Below, one piece after another: positions 26,665 to 34,914 of a DNA stretch of 64,000 nt. The notes under the pieces were generated by a model. That model searched no databases. It was not told where the DNA came from and worked only from the letters and a program-made list of their open reading frames with translations. Each line of letters starts with the position of its first letter. Position 1 is the stretch's first letter. The position numbers and the translations under genes are program-made. The stretch spans positions 62,001-126,000 of the forward strand of contig RXJQ01000044.1 in NCBI GenBank assembly GCA_003963115.1, given 5' to 3'. Source of the stretch: Burkholderiales bacterium. Lineage in GTDB: Bacteria > Pseudomonadota > Gammaproteobacteria > Burkholderiales > Burkholderiaceae_C.

Positions 26665-26702
26665 AAAAGAAACGGGCCAGGCGTTCATCGCGCCCGGCCC
26701 GT
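26665..26702 (-). terminator. Strong terminator after the phosphate-binding-like gene
   Basis: ACGGGCCaGGCG / CGCCcGGCCCGT form a 12-position stem with one mismatch and a 7-nt loop. Read on the minus strand it is followed by TTTCTTTT. It ends the minus-strand porin operon and may also serve the convergent AraC-type gene. Confidence 0.85.
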
Positions 26703-26728
26703 CTCGTTTGCTTCTCGGGTGTCCCGGA

Positions 26729-27133
26729 TCAGTCGATGGTGAAGACGACCTTCACGCTGCTGTCGACTGCCGACTTGTCAATGTAGCCAATCGCTTTGGG
26801 GTCCGTCGCCACGGCCTTCTTGATGGACTCGGCATCAGGCAGCATCAAGGGCGCTTGCCCTTTGCCGGTGAACACCACGCGAGCCCACACGGCCTTGACC
26901 TGTGCGGGATCCCGGTCGGTCAGCTTCTTGTAGAAATGATCCCGCATGGGCGAGCCCTCAGGCAGATCGATGGCCTTGAATTCGAAACTGCGCCCGAGGT
27001 ACAGGTTGGCCAGAATGTCCTTGGAGATGGGCGCGCCATTGGGCCCCATCACCACGGCCAATTGAGCTTGAACTGCACTGGCTCCCAACAGCAGTCCGCA
27101 CGCGAACAGACCTTGCATCAACGTTTTCTTCAT
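26729..27133 (-). CDS. Small PstS-like periplasmic binding-type protein
   Basis: 134 residues from MKKTLMQGLFACGLLLGASA, with GGAGG 6 nt upstream. A Sec signal peptide is cut after AVQA. The mature part LAVVMGPNGAPISKDILANL, YLGRSFEF, WARVVFTGKG and KKAVATDPKAIGYIDKSA matches the short proteins annotated as phosphate ABC transporter substrate-binding-like. They cover only one lobe of a PstS fold (about half the usual length), and no pst transporter genes are nearby. It lies 12 nt behind the porin gene. A sensing or binding role together with the porin is inference. Confidence 0.85.
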   Translation of the reverse strand: MKKTLMQGLFACGLLLGASAVQAQLAVVMGPNGAPISKDILANLYLGRSFEFKAIDLPEGSPMRDHFYKKLTDRDPAQVKAVWARVVFTGKGQAPLMLPDAESIKKAVATDPKAIGYIDKSAVDSSVKVVFTID

Positions 27134-27145
27134 GTTGGCCTCCAT

Positions 27146-28372
27146 TTAAAAAACGAAGTCAACAGCCACGCTGTAGACATTGACACGGCGATTGGAGGTC
27201 GCGGCATCGGGGTAAACAAAGGAGGTACCGTCACGGGCATACACCTGGGTGATCTGCCCCTTCAAGGCAACCCCATTGGCCCAGTCGTAACGAAGGCTGC
27301 CGCTGACGCTGTGAGTGGGCTTGGCAAGACCCAGATCATCCTTGGAATGCCCGTAGACCAGCATGGGCAACCAACTGCCAAAGTGCCATCCACCACCGAA
27401 GTAATATGAAGTGGTTGCTGCTAGAGGTTTATCCGCAAAGTACTGGTCATAGAGTGCGGCTGGCACGCCACCCAAGGCAGCGCTGTAAAGGGCTGGCCCC
27501 GTAGATGGCAGTTTATTTTGTCTGCGCCGCGCCACCTCCGTCATGAACAACGCGGTGCCATTGTCATACTGAAGGCCCAAACTGGTAAACCGGTCTTTCA
27601 TCCTGAAATCAACTGGCGGCAAGGCCGTCAGTGATGGATCCAGAAAACCCAAGATCGGCGCAGAAAGAGGTGAAGTACCTTCCACGACACCAAAGCGCAC
27701 CAGCCAGTCGTTGTACTCACCCGCCAGATTCAGGCTCTTGACGTTACGCGCCCGAGTTGCCAACACAACATCGCCAAATGAAATACTGTACGAGCTGCGC
27801 CCAAAACTCGGCTGGACCGTGAAAATGGCCGGGCCAACAGGAATGCGCCATATGGCTTGCGCACCATCCACAGAGGTCAATGGCATCCCCCCGTAGACTT
27901 CCAGTGGCGCACGCAGCCAAGGCTGCGCGTACCCCACATTGCGAGAATCCGAAATCATGAAGGCGGGCAATACAACTCGCCCAAGCCTGAAACTCAAATT
28001 CGACGTGGGTGCATATTGCGCGTAGGCCCATTCGAAGTTGATGTCCATATCGTTGTTTGAATCAACGGCATCATCGACACGCCTGCGCTGCCCCAACAAT
28101 TGCAAGGTCGCAGAGAATTCTGGCGTCACCGTGGTGGTGCCCTGCAAGCCCAACCGGGAATCCACACCAAAATCTGGCTTGCGCGTTGCACCTTTCGCCT
28201 GCGAAAAAGACGAGCGATATTCCAGGCCCTTCTCGTCGATGGAAGTCAGGCCCAAAGTGCCATAGCCACTGATCTTGGTCGATACGTCGGCCATGGCCTG
28301 GGTCGCCGCCGACAGCCCCAGTCCGCAGGCCCCAAGGGTCACGGCAAGTTGCCGCCAATGGAGATTCTTCAT
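27146..28372 (-). CDS. Outer-membrane porin-like beta-barrel protein
   Basis: 408 residues from MKNLHWRQLAVTLGACGLGL, with GGAG 7 nt upstream; the signal peptide ends near TQAMA. The mature chain begins DVSTKISGYGTLGLT, alternates polar and hydrophobic residues, and ends VNVYSVAVDFVF with a terminal Phe, the outer-membrane assembly signal. VDSRLGLQGTTTVTPEFSAT resembles the first strands of general porins. Substrate is unknown. The gene is visibly lower in G+C than its neighbours and uses more A/T-ending codons, a possible sign of transfer. It forms an operon with the PstS-like gene. Confidence 0.85.
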   Translation of the reverse strand: MKNLHWRQLAVTLGACGLGLSAATQAMADVSTKISGYGTLGLTSIDEKGLEYRSSFSQAKGATRKPDFGVDSRLGLQGTTTVTPEFSATLQLLGQRRRVDDAVDSNNDMDINFEWAYAQYAPTSNLSFRLGRVVLPAFMISDSRNVGYAQPWLRAPLEVYGGMPLTSVDGAQAIWRIPVGPAIFTVQPSFGRSSYSISFGDVVLATRARNVKSLNLAGEYNDWLVRFGVVEGTSPLSAPILGFLDPSLTALPPVDFRMKDRFTSLGLQYDNGTALFMTEVARRRQNKLPSTGPALYSAALGGVPAALYDQYFADKPLAATTSYYFGGGWHFGSWLPMLVYGHSKDDLGLAKPTHSVSGSLRYDWANGVALKGQITQVYARDGTSFVYPDAATSNRRVNVYSVAVDFVF

Positions 28373-28688
28373 ATAACGCTCCAGTAGAGAGTTGAGTTTG
28401 TTGACCACCCATCAGTGCTGGGTACGCCCTAGAACCCCAGAAGCCGACCCTTTTAGTGGGCTATATGACTTCGCTTCCGGTGATTGATGGCGCCATCAAT
28501 CCGAGTCCGAAAACACATCCCATGTTTTCAGGACACAAGCCTACTGCACCCCCCGCAATTCGGGGGAGCGTTTTTCATGCATTCGCGAAAAGGCAACAAC
28601 CAGTTACCCAGAGGAAACCCACAGATCCTGGGCCTTATCGGTCGTTATTCACGAATTGAGGCTACCCGCTCCTTTTTAGGATGCAGAA
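28373..28688. other. Intergenic region between divergent porin and DUF1631 genes
   Basis: About 316 nt, A+T-richer than average. It contains the 20-bp palindrome described separately and a short stem CCCCCG-CAATT-CGGGGG (28550-28566) that lacks an adjacent T-run. Both promoters should be here, but no clear -35/-10 pair was found. Confidence 0.5.
28482..28501. promoter_or_regulatory. Perfect 20-bp palindrome, likely operator
   Basis: GATTGATGGCGCCATCAATC is identical to its reverse complement over all 20 bases. It lies 110 nt upstream of the porin start and 187 nt upstream of the DUF1631 start. Its length and symmetry fit a dimeric repressor or activator site; the protein that binds is unknown. 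Confidence 0.6.
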
Positions 28689-30761
28689 ATGGCAGGCCCT
28701 TCCCCTTACCACCAGCACATCGACCAATTGCTTGGCCGAAGCCCCGAGCTGGCCGCTCAATTGGTGGCGCAAACCCAGGACGCGCTGCGCGCCGCCAGCC
28801 CTGATCTGGCCATGGCGCAAGACCGCAGCCTGCTGTTTCAGGTGGCCGAAGCCATCCAGTCCCATCGCGCGGCGCTGGTGGAGGCCCTGAGCACGCACAT
28901 CCGCAATGAAGTGCAAGGCTCGATCAAGCCCACGAACCATGGCACCGATCGACCACTCGAAATCAAATTGGACCAATTGACGCTGGTCGACGAAGCCCAG
29001 GCCGAGCAGGACATCGAAATCTCCCGCACCGTCCAACTCATCGATCTGGCCGCCGAATGGGAGTGGCGCGAGTTCCAGGCCTTCTGCGCCACCTTGCAAG
29101 GCAACACCACACTCAAAGGCCTGCCAGACAACCCCTTTCGGCCTGCCGTTTATGCCCGAGCCCTGAGCAGTGCTGCGCAGCAAGTCCTGCCCCTCGCCGC
29201 CAACGAGCGCCAGATGCTGCTGCGTGTCAGCGGTCGCGTGCTGGCGGATCTCCTCAAGTCCTTCTACGCCCAGGCTTGCGCAGATTGGCGCCAGCAGGGT
29301 TTCAATCCCCTGGCCTACAAGGCCGTCAAGCAGCCCCCCAGCCGACCTCACCCAACCGGCCACGACATCACACAGCCGGGCGCCTTGCAAAGCCTGCTGG
29401 ACAAGCTGCCTGCATCCATGCAGCAAGGCAATGCCCCGCTGCCGCCGCGTGCTCCGGTCCCTGCCATACCGGGCCAGCCATTGACCTTCCAGGCTTTGCA
29501 CGACGCCACCGAGGCTCAAGCGCCATCAATGGGTCAGCCACGCACTTACACGCAAGAGCAGGTCATGAACCTGCTGACCCGTCTGTTCACACAGATGCAT
29601 GCGGACCAGGGCGTGCAGCCCGCCATCAGGCAGATGATCGGTCAGTTGCAACCGGCCGTGATGCGCGTGGCAGGTCAGGATCCGCTGTTGCTGCAATCAG
29701 ACCAACACCCCGCCTGGCGTCTGATCAACCAGTTGGCATCCTATGCTTCGGGCTACACCGAGCCCGATCAAGTTGGCCTCACAGACTTCCTGGCCTTCAT
29801 CCAGCCCCGCATCCAGACACTCGTGCCGCCTCCCGGCCCAACCCTGGCCCAGTTGGAAAAGGCCTTGCTGGACATCCAGCAGTTCATCGAACAGCAAAGC
29901 CAGACTCAGCTGCAAGCAGCACCACAAGCCGTGGCGCAATTGCAAGAGGCCGATCTGCGCCTGTCCTTGCGACCCATCTTGCTGCAACAGGTCGAGCAGC
30001 AAACCACGGGCATCAAAATCAAGCCCAGCATCCGCGACTTCCTGCTGGGCCCCTGGGTGGACGTGCTCTGCCTGGCCATGGTCACAGGCTCCCCTGAAGA
30101 CGATGAAGCACAGGCCATGATGGCCACCGTTGACGACCTCATCCACAGCCTGCAGCGACCTCGCACCCTCGAAGCGCGCGAAGCCCTGCGCCAGGTGCTG
30201 CCCGACCTGATCAAGCGCCTGCAGCACGGCATGGCCCGCATCGAGATGCCGCAAGCCGAACAAGATGCCGTGCTCAAGGAGCTGATGGGCATCCATGGCC
30301 ATCACCTGCTGGCCACACCCAAGCCCGCCAAGCCCCCTGCCGAACCCAGTGCCCAAGAGCTGGTTGCCCGGATGCGCGCCGAGATGGCAGCCGCACCACC
30401 CTCACCCGATCAGCGCCGCCACCCCAAGGCCGTGGACACCCACATCGGCTCGCTGCCCACCGTTCCGATGATGTATGGGGATGAGGCCGGCGCGCCCTCG
30501 CCGATGAACTGGGCCGACTCGCTGCACAAGGGCATGTGGTGCAAGCTCTTCATGCAAGGCCAATGGACCACGGCGCGCCTGCTGTGGACCAGCACCAACC
30601 GCCAGTTCTATATGTTCACCAGCGACAAGGCTGGCCGCATGCACTCGATGACCCGCCGCGCCCTGGAGCGGCTGCGCGCCGAAGGGCTGGCCACCAGCCT
30701 CGAAGACCGCAGCCTGATGCAGCGCGCCGTCGACAGCGTTTTGCAGGATCTTGACAGTTGA
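28689..30761 (+). CDS. DUF1631 family protein
   Basis: 690 residues, cytoplasmic, no membrane segment. The C-terminal region reads MNWADSLHKGMWCKLFMQGQ, then WTTARLLWTSTNRQFYMFTS and AGRMHSMTRRALERL, which is the DUF1631 hallmark; this part resembles the barrel used by PilZ-like proteins. The middle part is rich in Gln and helix-forming sequence. The biochemical role of DUF1631 is unknown. AGGA lies about 10 nt before the ATG. It is followed, after a 146-nt gap with a new promoter, by the CheX-GGDEF-CheY genes, so a link to cyclic-di-GMP signalling is plausible but unproven. Confidence 0.85.
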   Translation: MAGPSPYHQHIDQLLGRSPELAAQLVAQTQDALRAASPDLAMAQDRSLLFQVAEAIQSHRAALVEALSTHIRNEVQGSIKPTNHGTDRPLEIKLDQLTLVDEAQAEQDIEISRTVQLIDLAAEWEWREFQAFCATLQGNTTLKGLPDNPFRPAVYARALSSAAQQVLPLAANERQMLLRVSGRVLADLLKSFYAQACADWRQQGFNPLAYKAVKQPPSRPHPTGHDITQPGALQSLLDKLPASMQQGNAPLPPRAPVPAIPGQPLTFQALHDATEAQAPSMGQPRTYTQEQVMNLLTRLFTQMHADQGVQPAIRQMIGQLQPAVMRVAGQDPLLLQSDQHPAWRLINQLASYASGYTEPDQVGLTDFLAFIQPRIQTLVPPPGPTLAQLEKALLDIQQFIEQQSQTQLQAAPQAVAQLQEADLRLSLRPILLQQVEQQTTGIKIKPSIRDFLLGPWVDVLCLAMVTGSPEDDEAQAMMATVDDLIHSLQRPRTLEAREALRQVLPDLIKRLQHGMARIEMPQAEQDAVLKELMGIHGHHLLATPKPAKPPAEPSAQELVARMRAEMAAAPPSPDQRRHPKAVDTHIGSLPTVPMMYGDEAGAPSPMNWADSLHKGMWCKLFMQGQWTTARLLWTSTNRQFYMFTSDKAGRMHSMTRRALERLRAEGLATSLEDRSLMQRAVDSVLQDLDS

Positions 30762-30844
30762 ATGAAACCGACATGAGCGCCACTCACCTTACGGGAATTT
30801 GTCACGCGGCCCCTGTCGCGATTTCGCCCGCACGCCTAAAGCAC

Positions 30845-30871
30845 TCAAGCTCTCGACCACACTGCCGTATA
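30845..30871 (+). promoter_or_regulatory. Candidate sigma-28 (FliA) promoter
   Basis: TCAAGCTC, 11-nt spacer, GCCGTATA. TCAAG and GCCG at this spacing match the FliA form TCAAG-N14-GCCGATA used in Pseudomonas and relatives. Transcription would start near 30880, 28 nt before the CheX-like gene. Confidence 0.55.
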
Positions 30872-30907
30872 GGGATTTGATCAGGCCTTTTGAAGGACCG
30901 AAAAACC

Positions 30908-31495
30908 ATGGACGCACAAGACAGTACGCGATCGTCCGCCGATGGACTGCGCACACTCCTGCGAGACGTCTCCGTCATCCAGGCCAGCCAGTATTTCGAT
31001 GGTCAGCCCATTGAACTGATTCCCTCCCCGTCTGAATACCAGTTGGGCCAGGTGCTCACCCGCTACATCTCAATGGTGTTGCTCACCAGCGGCGAGCTGC
31101 GCGTGGTGTTCAAGGTGCACTTCAACCCTGAGCAGATCCGCGCCTACCGTCAGTCCAAAGGCAGCCAGCCTGCTGATCTGGGCGACAGGCAGATCGTCGA
31201 CTTCATGAAAGAGCTCACCAACCAGATGGGTGGGCGTGTGTGCCGCATCTTCGATGCCCACCAGATGTCGATGGGCATGAGCGTGCCATTGTGCACGCGC
31301 GGCATCTACGAGATCTATGCCGACTACACGCCCAAGAGTGGTGCCATCGTCAAGTTCGGCGACTTCTGGCGCCTGGAAGGCCCATTCCAATCCATCTACT
31401 GCAGCTGCTACGTTGAACTGATGACCAAGGACGATCTCTCCGGCATCAAAGCCGAAGACGAGGCTTCTCAAGAGGGGGAACTGGACTTTCTATGA
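30908..31495 (+). CDS. CheX/CheC-like protein, putative response-regulator phosphatase
   Basis: 195 residues from MDAQDSTRSSADGLRTLLRD, with AAGGA upstream; the frame extends two codon blocks further. The segment IVDFMKELTNQMGGRVCRIF gives D98, E102 and N105 in the order DxxxExxN, and P127 follows 21 residues later in SMGMSVPL. The CheC/CheX/FliY phosphatase signature is (D/S)xxxExxN-x22-P, so the match is one residue short. The rest (LTSGELRVVFKVHFNPEQI, YEIYADYTPK) also fits a beta-rich CheX-like fold. It overlaps the diguanylate cyclase gene (ATGA), and a CheY-like regulator follows, which would be the natural substrate. Recognition is by motif only. Confidence 0.6.
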   Translation: MDAQDSTRSSADGLRTLLRDVSVIQASQYFDGQPIELIPSPSEYQLGQVLTRYISMVLLTSGELRVVFKVHFNPEQIRAYRQSKGSQPADLGDRQIVDFMKELTNQMGGRVCRIFDAHQMSMGMSVPLCTRGIYEIYADYTPKSGAIVKFGDFWRLEGPFQSIYCSCYVELMTKDDLSGIKAEDEASQEGELDFL

Positions 31496-32898
31496 GCAGC
31501 ATCAACGAACTTCTGGCGTCGCACCGTGTGCTCTCCATGCTGGAGAGCGCCTGCGAGTACAACGAACAGATCCTCGACAACATCCCCAGCGTGTTCGTGG
31601 TGCTCAATCAGCACAACCGCGTGATCCGCGCCAACAACGCCTTCTGCGAACTTGTCGGCCGCAGCATGGAAGACGCGCTGCACCAGGACTTCGTCTCGCT
31701 GTTCACCAGCGAGAACCGCGAGATCCTGTTGCACCATTTCAAGCATCTGCGCGGTGACAAGCACCACAACGCCAACATCCGTTTCAAGCTGGAGATCGGT
31801 GGCACCGACGAGATCCAGACCGCCAAGCCCTTCTTCTGGCGCCTGTTCCAGATCGAGCACACCAGCAAGTCCGAAGGTCAGGTCATTTCATTGGTCGGTG
31901 ACGACCTCTCCAGCCTGTACCAATCGGAGCTCAAGCTCACGAGCATCTTCGGCAGCATCCCGCTGGGCCTGATGGTGGTCGACAGTCAGGGCACGGTGCA
32001 GGAGGTGCTCTCCGAGTACTGCCATGTGCTGCTCAACGAGCACGGCCTGATCGGTGCGTCTTTGAGTGACATCCTGCTGAAGCACAACCCCGACATGCAC
32101 ACCGAACTCAATGACGCCTTTGGCGTGCTGCGTGACTTAGAAGGGCACTTCACCTCCGAGTTCGCCACCGGGGAAGGCACGATGAGCCGACTGCAGCAGT
32201 TGCAGATCGAAGATGGCAGCCACACCGGCAAGTGGATCAAGCCGCGCTTTCAGCCCATCGCCAAGAACAATGTGATCGACCGCTACATGGTCATCCTCGA
32301 AGACGTCACGACCAGCTACCTGGCCCAGCGCCAGATCGAGCGCGCCAACATCCTCGGCAAGCAAGCGCAAGCGCTGTATGAATGCGCCATCCGCGACCCA
32401 CTCTCGGGCCTGTACACGCGCCTGTTCATGAACGACAGCATCAGCCGCCTGATCGCTTCGGCCAAAAGGGGCAACCTGCTGGAGCTGTCCATCGTCATGT
32501 TCGACCTGGACAACTTCAAGAGCATCAACGACACCTATGGCCACGATGCGGGCGACCAGGTCATTCGCGAGTTCGGCCGCATCATCCGCACCTGCACGAG
32601 GGACACGGACATCTCGGTGCGCTACGGCGGCGAGGAGTTCGTGCTGGCCCTGCCCTGCAACGACAGCGATGAGCAAGGCGGCGCCATCGTGGCCGAACGC
32701 ATCCGCGCCAAGCTGGCCGACACCCTCATCAAGCTGCCCAATGGCAAGACCGTTCGCGTCACCACCAGTTGTGGCGTGGCCTACTGCCATGCCAACGACA
32801 CGCTGGAAGGCCTGCTGCAGCGCGCCGACCAGTACCTCTACACCGCCAAGCACAACGGCAAGAACCGTTTGCAAGTCGAGTCAAACGAAGGAGAATGA
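31492..32898 (+). CDS. PAS-GGDEF diguanylate cyclase
   Basis: 468 residues, no membrane segment. The first 300 residues hold two PAS-like parts: ILDNIPSVFVVLNQHNRVIR and IFGSIPLGLMVVDSQGTVQE. The GGDEF domain starts at RDPLSGLYTRLFMND, with FDLDNFKSINDTYGHDAGDQ and the active site RYGGEEFVLAL (GGEEF at 379-383). RDTD at 370-373 sits five residues before it, an intact RxxD inhibitory site. So the enzyme should make cyclic-di-GMP with product feedback. It overlaps the CheX-like gene by 4 nt and its stop overlaps the leader of the CheY-like gene. Confidence 0.95.
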   Translation: MSSINELLASHRVLSMLESACEYNEQILDNIPSVFVVLNQHNRVIRANNAFCELVGRSMEDALHQDFVSLFTSENREILLHHFKHLRGDKHHNANIRFKLEIGGTDEIQTAKPFFWRLFQIEHTSKSEGQVISLVGDDLSSLYQSELKLTSIFGSIPLGLMVVDSQGTVQEVLSEYCHVLLNEHGLIGASLSDILLKHNPDMHTELNDAFGVLRDLEGHFTSEFATGEGTMSRLQQLQIEDGSHTGKWIKPRFQPIAKNNVIDRYMVILEDVTTSYLAQRQIERANILGKQAQALYECAIRDPLSGLYTRLFMNDSISRLIASAKRGNLLELSIVMFDLDNFKSINDTYGHDAGDQVIREFGRIIRTCTRDTDISVRYGGEEFVLALPCNDSDEQGGAIVAERIRAKLADTLIKLPNGKTVRVTTSCGVAYCHANDTLEGLLQRADQYLYTAKHNGKNRLQVESNEGE

Positions 32899-32900
32899 CC

Positions 32901-33263
32901 ATGCCCCGGATTTTGGTGATCGACGATGCCAAGACCATGCGCGACACGCTCAAGGACCTGCTGATCCCGGCGGGCTTTGACGTGCTTGAAGCCGAGAACG
33001 GCGAGAAGGGCCTGGAGGTGCTGGGCACACAACAACCCATCGACCTGGTCATCTCCGACCTCAACATGCCCGGCATGGACGGCCTGACCATGTGCGGCCA
33101 CATCAAGGAACAGGGCTACAACACGCCCGTGTTCATGCTGACCACGCAGACCAGCCCTGACCTCAAGGCCAAGGCCAAGGAGTTCGGCGTGGTGGCCTGG
33201 ATCGTCAAGCCGCACAAGGACGACATCCTGCTGGGTGGCATCCGCAAGGTCTTGAAGCTCTGA
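32901..33263 (+). CDS. CheY-like single-domain response regulator
   Basis: 120 residues from MPRILVIDDAKTMRDTLKDL; AAGGAG lies 7 nt upstream, which decides this ATG over one 6 nt earlier. The acidic pair is in VIDDAK, the phosphoacceptor Asp in DLVISDLNMPGMDGLTM, the Thr in FMLTTQTS and the Lys in IVKPHKDD. It has no output domain, so it probably acts by binding a partner, such as the cyclase, a motor protein or the CheX-like protein encoded just upstream. A terminator follows directly. Confidence 0.95.
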   Translation: MPRILVIDDAKTMRDTLKDLLIPAGFDVLEAENGEKGLEVLGTQQPIDLVISDLNMPGMDGLTMCGHIKEQGYNTPVFMLTTQTSPDLKAKAKEFGVVAWIVKPHKDDILLGGIRKVLKL

Positions 33264-33285
33264 TCGTCGATCAAGCCGCCAAAGA

Positions 33286-33314
33286 AAAAGGGGCCTCTTG
33301 ACCAGGCCCCTTTT
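33286..33314. terminator. Bidirectional terminator between the CheY-like gene and spoVR
   Basis: AAAAGGGGCCT / AGGCCCCTTTT form a perfect 11-bp stem with a 7-nt loop. T-rich ends appear on both strands, so it can stop both convergent transcripts. Confidence 0.9.
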
Positions 33315-33341
33315 CCTTTGTTGACACGCAGCCGCTGGTGA

Positions 33342-34892
33342 CTATTCCATATTGGCAGGCACCACCGTCCATTGCTGGCGGACATCGCCGACGCCATTGA
33401 CGCTTTCCAGGTGCACCGGGAAGCCCCACAGACGGGCCACGTGCTTGAGCACCTCACGGGTGCTGTCATGCAGCGGGCGGTCATTGTGCTGTGCATGGCG
33501 CAAGGTCAGTGAACGGTCACCACGCAGGTTCACGCTCCACACCTGGATATTGGGCTCGCGCGAGCCCAGGTCATATTGGTGAGAGAGCATCTCGCGCAAG
33601 GCGCGGTAGCCGCCCTCGTCGTGGATGGCACTGACCTCGTATTCGCTTTCCTCCTCTTCATCGCGGATGGCGAAGAGGCGGAAGTCGCGCATGATCTTGG
33701 GCGACATGAACTGGCCGATGAAGCTCTCGTCCTTGAAGTTGCGCATCGCATAGTCCAAGGTCTTGAGCCAGGCGTGGTCCTTCGGGTTGGCACCTTCGGC
33801 CGAGCCGGCGAAGTCGGGGAACCAGATGCGGTCTTCCTCGGTGGGGTGCTCGCAGATGCGCTTGAGGTCCGTGTACATCGCAAAGCCCAGCGCATACGGG
33901 TTGAGCCCGCTGTAGGCACGGTGCCCGACCGGCGGCTGGAAGACCACATTGGTGTGCGACTGCAGCCACTCCATCATGATGCCGTCGGTCAGGTAGCCGT
34001 CGTCATACATGGTGTTGAGCAAGGTGTAGTGCCAGAACGTGGCCCAGCCTTCATTCATGACCTGGGTCTGGCGCTGCGGGTAGAAATACTGCGCCACCTT
34101 GCGCACGATGCGTACGATCTCGCGCTGCCAGGGCTCCAGCAGCGGCGCATGCTTTTCGATGAAGTACAGCAGGTTCTCTTGCGGCTCGGACGGGAAGCGG
34201 CGCACCGCCTCTTCCTCGGGACGGTCCACACGACGCGGCAGCGTGCGCCACAGGTCGTTGACCTGCTGCTGCAAGTAGGCCTCGCGCTCTTCGCGGCGGG
34301 CCAGTTCCTTGTCCAGCGAGAGCTTGCCCGGGCGGCGATAGCGGTCCACGCCATGGTTCATCAAGGCATGGCAGGAGTCCAGCAACTCCTCGACGGCTTC
34401 CAGGCCATGGCGCTCTTCGCAGCGCGCCACATAGTTCTTGGCATAGACCAGGTAGTCGATGATGGAGCCGGCGTCCGTCCACATGCGGAACAGATAGTTG
34501 CCCTTGAAGAAGCTGTTGTGGCCATAGGCCGCGTGCGCGATCACCAGGGCCTGCATGGCCATGGTGTTCTCTTCCATCAGGTAGCTGATGCAGGGATTGG
34601 AGTTGATGACGATCTCATAGGCCAGCCCCATGAAGCCGCGGCGGTAGTTCTTCTCCGTGGCGATGAACTCCTTGCCGTAGGACCAGTGCCGGTAGTTCAC
34701 CGGCATGCCCACGCTGGCGTAGGCGTCCATCATCTGCTCGGCAGTGATGATTTCCAGCTGGTTGGGATAGGTGTCGAGCTTGTAGCGCTGCGCGGTCGCG
34801 CGGATCACATCGTGGTAATCCTCGATCAGCTCGAATGACCAGTCCGAGCACCCCGGCAGGGGTTTCATGTGGGTCTGAAGTTGGGCGCTCAT
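33342..34892 (-). CDS. SpoVR family protein (YcgB)
   Basis: 516 residues from MSAQLQTHMKPLPGCSDWSF, preceded by GGAGGG. Conserved blocks are MPVNYRHWSYGKEFIATEKN, IVINSNPCISYLMEENTMAM, AHAAYGHNSFFKGNYLFRMW, and NEGWATFWHYTLLN with its histidine, all typical of SpoVR/YcgB. The molecular role is unknown; in Bacillus it affects spore cortex, and in Gram-negatives it is co-expressed with yeaG and yeaH in stationary phase and stress. It is the last gene of that operon, 22 nt after yeaH. Confidence 0.95.
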   Translation of the reverse strand: MSAQLQTHMKPLPGCSDWSFELIEDYHDVIRATAQRYKLDTYPNQLEIITAEQMMDAYASVGMPVNYRHWSYGKEFIATEKNYRRGFMGLAYEIVINSNPCISYLMEENTMAMQALVIAHAAYGHNSFFKGNYLFRMWTDAGSIIDYLVYAKNYVARCEERHGLEAVEELLDSCHALMNHGVDRYRRPGKLSLDKELARREEREAYLQQQVNDLWRTLPRRVDRPEEEAVRRFPSEPQENLLYFIEKHAPLLEPWQREIVRIVRKVAQYFYPQRQTQVMNEGWATFWHYTLLNTMYDDGYLTDGIMMEWLQSHTNVVFQPPVGHRAYSGLNPYALGFAMYTDLKRICEHPTEEDRIWFPDFAGSAEGANPKDHAWLKTLDYAMRNFKDESFIGQFMSPKIMRDFRLFAIRDEEEESEYEVSAIHDEGGYRALREMLSHQYDLGSREPNIQVWSVNLRGDRSLTLRHAQHNDRPLHDSTREVLKHVARLWGFPVHLESVNGVGDVRQQWTVVPANME

Positions 34893-34914
34893 GGGGATAC
34901 CCTCCGGGTGGCGC

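Noticed and set aside
28550-28575. CCCCCG-CAATT-CGGGGG hairpin as a terminator
   Set aside because: No plus-strand gene precedes it and the T-run is four bases away; it may only be a minor stem.
28625-28650. ACCGATAA on the minus strand upstream of the porin as a FliA -10 box
   Set aside because: The only TCAA-type -35 candidate gives a 9-nt spacer instead of 11.
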